From the NCBI RefSeq assembly GCF_001509835.1, contig NZ_JXTJ01000009.1:1-64000 (forward strand): a stretch of 64,000 nucleotides of DNA, read 5' to 3'. Below the pieces are notes generated by a model. It saw only the letters and a list, made by a program, of their open reading frames with translations, was not told the origin of the DNA and ran no database searches. Position 1 is the first letter of the stretch; the number at the start of each line of letters is the position of its first letter. Made by a program: the position numbers and the translations under genes. Of the stretch, positions 17,101 to 23,854 are shown one piece after another. The DNA is from Allobosea sp. WAO (GTDB lineage: Bacteria > Pseudomonadota > Alphaproteobacteria > Rhizobiales > Beijerinckiaceae).

Positions 17101-19293
17101 GACGGCACCGAACCGGTCGGCAGCTTCAGGGTCGCGGTCGAGGACGGCAATGAGGACGGCTCGACGCCGGTCGCTCAGACCTTCACCTTCAACATCACGA
17201 CGGGCCAGGTGAACGCGCCGCCGAGCCTGACGGGCGACCTTCGCGCGACGGTTGCTAGCGGCGGCACCTATGTGCTGACCCAGGCGGATCTCTACTATTC
17301 AGACGCGGACGATAGCGCGACGGGAGTCGCCTTCACGGTTTCAGGCGTCACCGGCGGCACGCTGCTGGTCAATGGGACGGCAGCGGCCGGTTTCACGCCG
17401 CAACAGCTCACCGCCGGACAGGTCTCGTTCCGGCATAACGGCACCTCGACGACGCCATCCTTCTCCGTCTCGGTCGAAGATGGCAACGAGGACGGCTCGA
17501 CGCCGGTGGCGCGGAGCTTCGTCCTCGATATCGCGGCCAGCGGAGGCAATGTCGCCCCGACCTTGACCGGTGACCTTCAGGCGACCATCGCCAATGGCAG
17601 CACCTACCAGTTCACCACCAGCGACTTCTTCTACACCGATCCGGATGACGGCCCGACCGGCGTCACCTTCACGGTCAGCAACCTCGACAATGGCTATGTC
17701 CGTCGCAATGGCACTGCCGTGTCCAGCTTCACGGCGGCCGAGCTCGCCGCTGGCCAGATCACCTTCTGGCACGACGGCACCGAGCCGGTCGGCAGCTTCA
17801 GGATCGCGGTCGAGGACGGCAACGAGGATGGCTCGACGCCGGTCGCTCAGACCTTCACCTTCAACATCACGACCGGGCCGGTCAACGCTCCACCAAGTCT
17901 GACGGGCGACCTCAGGGCGAGCGTCGCCAACGGCGGCACCTATGTGCTGAACGAGACGGATCTCTACTATTCCGACGCGGACGACGCCGCGACGGGCGTC
18001 GCCTTCACGGTCTCGGGCGTCATAGGCGGCACGCTCCTGGTCAACGGTGCTGCGGCGACCGGCTTCACGCCGCAGCAGCTCACCGCCGGCCAGGTCTCCT
18101 TCCGGCATGACGGAACCTCGGCATCGCCTTCCTTCTCCGTCTCCGTAGAGGACGGCAACGAGGATGCCTCGACGCCGGTGGCGCGCAGCTTCGTCCTCGA
18201 TGTCGCGAGTGGTGGCGGGTTCACACTCGATCTTTCGGGTGCCGCGCGCGGCGTCAGGGTCGATCTCGGCGCCGGGCAATGGATGCTCGCCACGAAGGTG
18301 ATGGCGCTCGGCGATTCCATCACCAATGGCGATGCGCCTCCCGGGCAGGACGAGCATGGCTATCGCGGCTTCTTCTACCAGAACCTGGTCGAGTCCGGCC
18401 GCCTCGTCGACATGGTCGGGCCCAACAGCAACGGTCAGGTGCCCGATCCCCAGCATGCCGGCTATCCCGGCGAAACCGGCGACGACATCCAGGCGCTGCT
18501 TCCCAGCCTTCTTTCCACCTATACGCCGAGCGCCATCCTGCTGATGGCCGGCACCAACGACATCTTCTACAAGAGTAATCCGCAGATCCCGGTCCGGGCC
18601 GAGATCGCCGGCATGCTGGACCATGTCGCTCAGGCGAGCCCGACCACCCATGTCTATGTCGCGACGCTGATCCCGCTCGCGGGCTACGACACGCAGGTCG
18701 CCAATGTGAACGCCGCGATCCGCAGCGCCGTCGCGGATGCGGTCGCGCGCGGGCAGAATGTCAGCCTCGTCGAGATGCCGAGCGTCACCCTGTCCGATCT
18801 GTTCGACGGCATCCACCCGACCGATACCGGCTATCGCGAAATGGCGGACTACTGGACGGCGGCCTTCCTGGCCGCGCCGCCCGCTGCCGCGGCCGGCACG
18901 GCGATCGGTGCCGCGGTAACCACGGTTGTCGGGTCGGCCAACAACGATCTTCTGATCGGCGATGCCCGGGCCAATGAACTCTCGGGTGGCGCGGGCGCCG
19001 ACTGGATCAGGGGCGAAGGCGGAAACGACACCCTGACGGGTGGGGCCGGCCGCGATAGCTTCGTCTTCGCGCCCGGCTTTGGCCAGGACACGATCCGGGA
19101 CTTCGTTCGCGGCGAGGACATACTCGACTTCCAGGCCTTCGCCTTGAACGTCAGCGACTTCGCGTCATGGCGTCAGGCGCACATCGCGGCGTCCGGCACC
19201 GACGCGATCGTGACCATCGAGCCAGGCCACAGCGTGACGCTTACGGGTGTGTCCGCCACGGCGCTGCAGGCGAGCGATTTCCTGTTCGTCTGA
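14179..19293 (+). CDS. giant RTX protein: cadherin-like repeats, SGNH/GDSL hydrolase, type I secretion tail
   Basis: 1704 aa, no N-terminal signal peptide. Residues 1-450 hold three beta-rich modules with PLLDLNGAA boundaries. Residues 452-1344 are eight ~111-aa repeats ending in SVEDGNEDGSTPVA-type strands. A GDSL/SGNH hydrolase follows: GDSITNG with Ser1380, GTND at 1458-1461, and DGIHP with Asp1543 and His1546 as the catalytic pair. Residues about 1585-1635 carry RTX nonapeptides (GGAGADWIRG, GGAGRDSFVF) and an uncleaved C-terminal secretion signal. The ATG at 14179 has GGGGAGA upstream. The product is expected to leave the cell through the HlyD/PrtD system encoded just downstream and to act as a surface or secreted esterase/deacylase. 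The substrate is unknown. Confidence 0.92.
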   Translation: MATLTSFDLNGSGTGLNESRTYQEGAAALLLAPSATLGATGNFNGQSLRLSGLLAESQIGFSSGVSLSGTSLRVGGVTIGSISGGTNGTDFVIAFNTNATASRVQTVLRNLTYVSTSDTPTESQTISFDLAGTVRTDAVTVVPVNDRPLLDLNGAASGTGASVSFIENRSVAVALNATLTDPDTSNLVFLRATLLARPDGNAVERLSLDAAAASAAAAAGLLVSYTASTGVLSIDGSASAATYQAILRGILYENGSDQPATTARTVRIQASDGSATSLTQDASVSITRVNDAPLLDLNGAAAGTGVTLSYRTGDAPAKFAALASVADIDSANFGGGSLRVALTANGSAGDQLRIITDATVTLSGTTLRVNGTSIGSVSGGTGGSDLVISLNTSAMPAVVQILVQHIGFSTSTGSPTAPRQVTFTLNDGDGTANGGVAVASAVATVDLTTGQGNVAPTLTGDLQATIANGSTYQFTTSDFFYTDPDDSAAGITFTVSNLDNGYVRRNGTAVSSFTAEELAAGQITFWHDGTEPVGSFRIAVEDGNEDGSAPVAQTFTFNITTGQVNTPPSLTGDLGATVASGGTYVLTQADLYYSDADDAATGVAFAVSGVVGGTLLVNGVAATGFTPQQLTAGQVSFRHDGSSASPSFSVSVEDGNEDGSTPVARTFLFGVTTVPANAPPSLTGDFGANVASGGTYVLTQADLYYSDADDSATGVAFSVSGVAGGTLLVNGSAASSFTPQQLTAGQVSFRHDGASIAPSFSVSVEDGNEDGSAPIAQIFLFGVTMPVNAPPSLTGDLRASVASGGTYVLTQADLYYSDSDDAATGVAFTVSGTVGGMLLVNGVAASGFTPQQLTSGLVSFRHDGSSASPSFSVSVEDGNEDSSAPVARSFVLDIATSGGNVAPTLTGDLQATIANGATYQFTTSDFFYTDPDDGPTGVTFTVSNLDNGYVRRNGTAVSSFTAAELAAGQITFWHDGTEPVGSFRVAVEDGNEDGSTPVAQTFTFNITTGQVNAPPSLTGDLRATVASGGTYVLTQADLYYSDADDSATGVAFTVSGVTGGTLLVNGTAAAGFTPQQLTAGQVSFRHNGTSTTPSFSVSVEDGNEDGSTPVARSFVLDIAASGGNVAPTLTGDLQATIANGSTYQFTTSDFFYTDPDDGPTGVTFTVSNLDNGYVRRNGTAVSSFTAAELAAGQITFWHDGTEPVGSFRIAVEDGNEDGSTPVAQTFTFNITTGPVNAPPSLTGDLRASVANGGTYVLNETDLYYSDADDAATGVAFTVSGVIGGTLLVNGAAATGFTPQQLTAGQVSFRHDGTSASPSFSVSVEDGNEDASTPVARSFVLDVASGGGFTLDLSGAARGVRVDLGAGQWMLATKVMALGDSITNGDAPPGQDEHGYRGFFYQNLVESGRLVDMVGPNSNGQVPDPQHAGYPGETGDDIQALLPSLLSTYTPSAILLMAGTNDIFYKSNPQIPVRAEIAGMLDHVAQASPTTHVYVATLIPLAGYDTQVANVNAAIRSAVADAVARGQNVSLVEMPSVTLSDLFDGIHPTDTGYREMADYWTAAFLAAPPAAAAGTAIGAAVTTVVGSANNDLLIGDARANELSGGAGADWIRGEGGNDTLTGGAGRDSFVFAPGFGQDTIRDFVRGEDILDFQAFALNVSDFASWRQAHIAASGTDAIVTIEPGHSVTLTGVSATALQASDFLFV
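15532..18213 (+). repeat. eight ~335-bp tandem repeats inside the RTX protein (A-B-B-B-A-B-A-B)
   Basis: Two repeat classes alternate. Class A starts GNVAPTLTGDLQATIANG and contains TSDFFYTDPDD and FWHDGTEPVGSF (units at 15532, 16873, 17545). Class B starts NAPPSLTGDL and contains QADLYYSDADD and FTPQQLTAGQVSFRHDG (units at about 15868, 16201, 16537, 17209, 17881). Unit length is 111-112 codons. Copies of one class are nearly identical in protein and very similar in DNA, which indicates recent duplication or gene conversion. Confidence 0.9.
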
Positions 19294-19339
19294 CGCACTT
19301 GCGAAGGCCGCGCTGGGCAACCTGTCCTTGCTGTTCGGG

Positions 19340-19364
19340 CAGTGGGAGCCGATCCGCCCCACTG
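19340..19364. terminator. inverted repeat between convergent RTX and HlyD genes
   Basis: CAGTGGG and CCCACTG form a 7-bp perfect stem around an 11-nt loop in the 145-bp convergent intergenic region. There is no U-tract, so this is a candidate bidirectional terminator only. Confidence 0.4.
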
Positions 19365-19438
19365 ACTTCGGCGCGGCATAGTGCCGTCGCATTCGGCGTC
19401 AGGCATTGCCAGAACCGGACGCCCCGGTCCGCCGCGGC

Positions 19439-20758
19439 TCACCTTTCCTTGAAGGCCTTGGCGATCTGGTCCCTGAGCGGCTTCAGGATGTATTCGAGCG
19501 GGGTGCGGTCCTCGGTCCTGACGAAAACGTCGGCCTGCATGCCGGCGCCGACGCGATGCGGCGCGAGACGGGCGAGTTCCCCGGGTTCGACGCCGACGCG
19601 GATCGTGTAGAAGGCGACGCCGGTCTGCGGGTCTCGGCTGGTATCGGCCGAGATACGCGAGACCTTCCCGTTCAGCTCCGGCGTGGTGCGCTGGTTGAAG
19701 GCGTGGACCTTGACCAGCGCGGCCCGCCCGAGGGCCAACTGGTCGATATCCGCTGGCAGGATGCGGGCCTCGACCTCGAGCCCCTCCTCGACCGGAACGA
19801 TCATCATCATCGGCTCGGCCGGCGTGATCACCCCGCCGACGGTATGGACCGCCAGCTGATGCACGAAACCGGTGCTCGGCGACCGGATCTCGACGCGCTT
19901 CAGCTGATCCTCGGCCGCGACGCGGCGCTCGACCAGTTCCGCGCTGCGTGCCTGGATCTCGCGCAGCTCCTTCATCACCTCCTCGCGCAGCGCATCTTCG
20001 ATCTGGATGATCTGGAGCTGCGTCTCGCCGATCCGGCTTTCGGCCTGGGCGACCGCGGCCAGCAGCTGCCCCTTCTGGCCCTCGAGGTTTGCTGCCTCCC
20101 GCTCCAGCACCGCCTTGCGGCTGAGCGACACGAGGTTCTTCTCGTAGAGGCCCCTGACGCCGAGAAGCTCCTCCTCGATCAGGATCGCCTGACGATCCCG
20201 CGCCTCTTGCTGCGCCCGGTGACCGACGATCAGGTCCTGAAGCTGGCCGACGCGCTTGATGAGCTGTGCCTTCTGTCCCTCGCGCGACGCGCGCCGTGCC
20301 TCGAACAGGGCCTGCTCGGCGGTGACGAGCTCGGCGATCTCTGGCTCATGCAGCCGGCCGGCCAGCTCCGGCGCGACGGCGATCGCGTCGCGGCGGTCCC
20401 GCTCGGCCTGCAGGCGGCCACGCCGTGCCGCGAATTCGTCGAGCTGCTTGGTAATGACCTGCAGATTGGCGCGGGTCACGGTATCGTCGAGCCGGATCAG
20501 GACGGCGCCCTGCTCGACACGCGCGCCTTCGCGCACCAGCAGTTCGCCGACGACGCCGCCGGTCGGGTGCTGCACCTTCCTGACATTGCCGTCGACCACG
20601 AACTGGCCGGTGGTCACGACAGCGCCCGAAAGCGTGGTGGCGACGGCCCAGACGCCGACCGTTCCGGCAAACAGGGCAATGCTCGCGCCGCCGATCACGG
20701 AAAGGCGCCGCAGCGCCCGCCGGAAATCCTGTTGGTCCTGTCCTTCCGGTTTCGTCAT
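19439..20758 (-). CDS. type I secretion periplasmic adaptor (HlyD/PrtE family)
   Basis: 439 aa. One N-terminal transmembrane helix (about 20-42), a biotinyl-lipoyl half (VRKVQHPTGGVVGELLVREGA near 60-80), a long coiled coil (about 95-290), the second lipoyl half (RSPSTGFVHQLAVHT) and the HlyD C-terminal barrel (near 320-430). It bridges the ABC exporter and an outer-membrane TolC-like channel; no tolC gene is in the window. It overlaps the exporter gene by ATGA (20755-20758). Encoded convergently beside the RTX hydrolase, its obvious cargo. Confidence 0.93.
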   Translation of the reverse strand: MTKPEGQDQQDFRRALRRLSVIGGASIALFAGTVGVWAVATTLSGAVVTTGQFVVDGNVRKVQHPTGGVVGELLVREGARVEQGAVLIRLDDTVTRANLQVITKQLDEFAARRGRLQAERDRRDAIAVAPELAGRLHEPEIAELVTAEQALFEARRASREGQKAQLIKRVGQLQDLIVGHRAQQEARDRQAILIEEELLGVRGLYEKNLVSLSRKAVLEREAANLEGQKGQLLAAVAQAESRIGETQLQIIQIEDALREEVMKELREIQARSAELVERRVAAEDQLKRVEIRSPSTGFVHQLAVHTVGGVITPAEPMMMIVPVEEGLEVEARILPADIDQLALGRAALVKVHAFNQRTTPELNGKVSRISADTSRDPQTGVAFYTIRVGVEPGELARLAPHRVGAGMQADVFVRTEDRTPLEYILKPLRDQIAKAFKER

Positions 20759-22488
20759 GACGCCACCGTCTGCCGCTGCACGCTGGCCAGGCCGCCCTGC
20801 CTCAGAACCCGCTGCAGAATCTCCTCCCGCGGGCCGAAAGCCTGGATGCGGCCTTCCGCAATCATCGCGATCTGGTCGACGCCTGCGATCGCGGTCGGAC
20901 GATGCGTCACGACGATGACGATCCCGCCGCGGGCGCGAACGCCCCTGACGGCCATGGTCAGCGCTTCGTCGCCGTCATGGTCGAGGTTGGAATTGGGCTC
21001 GTCGAGCACGACCAGGAAGGGATCGCCGAACAGCGCCCGCGCAAGGGCGATCCTCTGGCGCTGGCCGCCCGAGAGGATGGAGCCACCCTCACCGATGCGG
21101 GTATCGTAGCCATTCTCGAACTTCAAAATCAGTTCATGCGCTCCGGCGGCGCGCGCCGCCGCGACGATCGCCTCGTCGGAGGCGTCCGCCTGGAAGCGGG
21201 CGATATTCTCGGCGACGGTGCCGTCGAAGAGCTCGATATCCTGCGGCAGATAGCCGATATGCTGTCCGAGTTCGCTGCGGTTCCACTGGTCGATCTCGGC
21301 CCCATCCAGCCGAACCGTGCCCTTGAGCGGTCGCCAGACGCCGACCAGGGTGCGCACCAGGGTCGATTTGCCGGACGCGCTGGGGCCGATGATGCCTAGG
21401 CCCTGGCCGGCCTCGAGCTTCAGCGAAACGCCTTGCAGGATCGGCGCCTGCTGGCCGGGCGCCGCGACCAGCAAGCCCTCGGCAGAGAGCTCGCGCCGCG
21501 GCTGCGGCAGAGCCGTGCGCTCACGCGCGGCAATAGCGGGAGCATCCAGCACCTGCCTCAGGCGCTTCAACCCCTCGCGTGCCCCAACGAAACCCTTCCA
21601 GTGCGCGACCGCGATCTCGATTGGAGCCAGGGCGCGCGCGGTCAGGATCGAAGCGGCGATCATCGCGCCACCGGAGATCTCGCCATGGATGGCGAGATAG
21701 GCGCCGAGGCCGAGCACGGCCGACTGCAGCACCATGCGGAAGATCTTCGCGAAGGCACCGATCCCGCCGATCGCATCCGCGCCGGCCAGCCAGTCGCCGA
21801 TATGGCGCCGGCTGACCTCCTGCCATCGACGCTCGAAGGCCGGGCCCATGCCCATCGCGGCGAGGGCCTCGGCATTGCGGCGGCTGGATTCGGCGATCAT
21901 CTGCCGGCCCATGCCGCTGGTCTGCTGCGCCGCGCCCGTCTGGCCGCTTTTCCGCTCCGCCAGCGCCGTCAGCCCGAGAATGACGACGCCGCCGGCAATG
22001 GCGAGCCAGCCAAGCCAGGGATGCAGCAGGAAGCAGCCGGCGAAGAACAGCGGCATCCACGGCATGTCGAACAGGGCCGTCGGTCCCAGCGAGGCCAGGA
22101 AGGCACGGACCTGGTCGAGATCGCGGATCGGCTGCAGCGCCTGTTCCGGCCGGCAGCCCAGCAGGGGCAGGCGCTGTGCCGCCGCAAAGGCGGAGGGCGA
22201 GACCTCTTCGTCGAACCGGGCGCCGATCCGCGAGAGCATCCTGACCCGGATCGCGTCGAGAACGCCCTGCAGGGCGTAGGCGGCGAGCAGGAGCAGGGAC
22301 AGCCCGATCAGCGTCGGCACGCTGCGCGAGGTCAGCACCCGGTCATAGAGCTGCAGCATATAGAACGAGCCCGACAGCATCAGAAGATTGATGCAGCCGG
22401 AAAACACCCCGACCGCCGCAAACGCGCCGCGGCAGGAGGACAGGGCGGAAGCGACCACCGAGAGCGCAGGCGTAGGAGCCGGATGCAT
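20755..22488 (-). CDS. type I secretion ABC exporter, permease/ATPase fusion (PrtD family)
   Basis: 577 aa from the ATG at 22488, the usual PrtD length. The membrane half (about 15-305, with LLMLSGSFYMLQLYDRVLTS at the start) is fused to an ATPase: Walker A GPSASGKST, Q-loop YLPQDIELFDGTVAENI, signature LSGGQRQR and Walker B VVLDEPNSNLD, then the H-loop VVTHRP. No C39 peptidase domain, as expected for RTX exporters. It energises export of the adjacent RTX protein. A longer in-frame start near 22587 is possible but adds only Arg-rich sequence. Confidence 0.92.
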   Translation of the reverse strand: MHPAPTPALSVVASALSSCRGAFAAVGVFSGCINLLMLSGSFYMLQLYDRVLTSRSVPTLIGLSLLLLAAYALQGVLDAIRVRMLSRIGARFDEEVSPSAFAAAQRLPLLGCRPEQALQPIRDLDQVRAFLASLGPTALFDMPWMPLFFAGCFLLHPWLGWLAIAGGVVILGLTALAERKSGQTGAAQQTSGMGRQMIAESSRRNAEALAAMGMGPAFERRWQEVSRRHIGDWLAGADAIGGIGAFAKIFRMVLQSAVLGLGAYLAIHGEISGGAMIAASILTARALAPIEIAVAHWKGFVGAREGLKRLRQVLDAPAIAARERTALPQPRRELSAEGLLVAAPGQQAPILQGVSLKLEAGQGLGIIGPSASGKSTLVRTLVGVWRPLKGTVRLDGAEIDQWNRSELGQHIGYLPQDIELFDGTVAENIARFQADASDEAIVAAARAAGAHELILKFENGYDTRIGEGGSILSGGQRQRIALARALFGDPFLVVLDEPNSNLDHDGDEALTMAVRGVRARGGIVIVVTHRPTAIAGVDQIAMIAEGRIQAFGPREEILQRVLRQGGLASVQRQTVAS

Positions 22489-22802
22489 GATGGCGGGCAC
22501 TCCGAGCGATCGCAACGGCTGTAAGGCGCGGTAGCAAAGCGTCGCGCTTCGATTGCATCTCCGTCTGCGCGGGATGGCCGCAGGCAAAGTTCGGGCGCTG
22601 AGCCGCTATCGGGCCGCTCGCCAGGTTACCTCCCAGTAGAGCCTACCCGCCCCTGCGCCATCAATGTCGAAGATGGAGTAACCCGCCCTCCCAGAACCGG
22701 GACGCTCGGCAGGAATGCAGGATTGCTGCTGCCTTTTCCGACACGGCCAATATGGTGAGGCGAGGCGCCGCGGCGCCGGATCTCGGCAGGGGACCAGCTG
22801 GA
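22489..22802. other. intergenic region, divergent promoters, no gene seen
   Basis: 314 bp between the exporter and the D-cysteine desulfhydrase-family gene. It must hold both promoters. The only structure I see is a perfect 14-bp palindrome GGCGCCGCGGCGCC at 22764-22777, about 25 bp before the + strand start; in such GC-rich DNA it may be chance. Confidence 0.6.
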
Positions 22803-23822
22803 ATGACCAAGCCCGCAATGTCGTCTGAACGGACCAGGGTCGAGCTCGCAACGTTGCCGACGCCCCTCGAGCAACTGACGCGCCTGTCGCGGGAACTCAG
22901 GCGGCACGGCCCGGCTCCGGCGATCTGGATCAAGCGCGACGATTGCACGGGCTTCGCAGGCGGCGGCAACAAGGCCCGCAAGCTGGAGTATCTCGTCGCC
23001 GAGGCCTTGCAGCAGGGCGCCGACGTGCTCGTGACCATGGGGGCGCTGCAATCGAACCACGCCCGTCAGACTGCCGCAGCGGCGGCGCGGCATGGCCTCG
23101 GCTGCGTCCTGCTGTTGGCCGACGCGGTGGCGGATCGCAGCGAGGCCTATCACACGAACGGAAACCAACTGCTCGACCGCATCTTTGGTGCGCAGATCCG
23201 CTTCCTCGCCGCGGGAGAGGATGGCATGGCGGTTGCGGCGGAGACGATGTCGGCATTGGCGGCGCAGGGCCGGAAGCCTTACTTCATCCCGGTCGGAGGC
23301 TCGAACGCCCTCGGCAGCCTCGCCTATCGCGAGGCGCTTCTGGAACTCGCGGTGCAGGCGCGAGAGAAGGGGCTAGGCCTCGACCATCTCATCGTGGCGA
23401 CTGGAAGCGGCGGCACGCATGCCGGCATCCTGGCCGGTGTCGAGGACGCCGGGTTGTCCTGCCGCGTGCACGGCATCAGTGTCTCGCGCTCCGCCGAGGA
23501 GGCGAGCGGCATTGTCTCCGTCCTGGTCCGGGAGATTTTCGAACTGGAGGGCCGCCAGAGAGGTGTTAAGGCCGGACTGGAGATCGACGATTCCCACATC
23601 GGCACTGGCTATGGTCAGCCCACTACCACGATGGTCGAGGCCGTCGAGCTGGTAGCGCGCACTGAAGGTATCTTGCTCGATCCGGTTTATACAGGAAAGG
23701 CGATGGCCGGCCTGCTCGCGCTCATCAGGAGTGGCGCCATCGCTCCGACCGAAAGCGTCGTCTTCTGGCACACGGGCGGCGCCCCTGGCCTTTTCGCCTA
23801 CCCGGAGGTGTTCGGGGGATAG
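22803..23822 (+). CDS. D-cysteine desulfhydrase / ACC deaminase-family PLP enzyme
   Basis: 339 aa fold-type II PLP enzyme. The PLP-lysine motif is GGGNKARKLEYL (K57), with QSNHARQTAAAA (substrate-site loop near 80-93) and the phosphate-binding TGSGGTHAG near residue 201. The PYFIPVGGSNALG segment is characteristic of DcyD and ACC deaminase. Members split D-cysteine into pyruvate, sulfide and ammonia, or open 1-aminocyclopropane-1-carboxylate. Overall wording of the motifs is nearer DcyD. The ATG at 22803 was chosen over a GTG-like start at 22752. Stands alone between the secretion cassette and the polysaccharide locus. Confidence 0.85.
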   Translation: MTKPAMSSERTRVELATLPTPLEQLTRLSRELRRHGPAPAIWIKRDDCTGFAGGGNKARKLEYLVAEALQQGADVLVTMGALQSNHARQTAAAAARHGLGCVLLLADAVADRSEAYHTNGNQLLDRIFGAQIRFLAAGEDGMAVAAETMSALAAQGRKPYFIPVGGSNALGSLAYREALLELAVQAREKGLGLDHLIVATGSGGTHAGILAGVEDAGLSCRVHGISVSRSAEEASGIVSVLVREIFELEGRQRGVKAGLEIDDSHIGTGYGQPTTTMVEAVELVARTEGILLDPVYTGKAMAGLLALIRSGAIAPTESVVFWHTGGAPGLFAYPEVFGG

Positions 23823-23854
23823 CGGCGGCCGATGCCGCTCCGACCAGCTCTGCG

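Noticed and set aside
15532..18213. Regular repeats considered as a CRISPR-like or non-coding array
   Set aside because: Units are about 335 bp, in frame, and encode a conserved beta-repeat protein; no short repeat/spacer structure.
17341..18816. Long minus-strand open frame (491 codons) antisense to the RTX repeats
   Set aside because: Low-complexity Arg/Asp/Gly-rich translation that mirrors the repeat DNA, no start signal; shadow of the real + strand gene.
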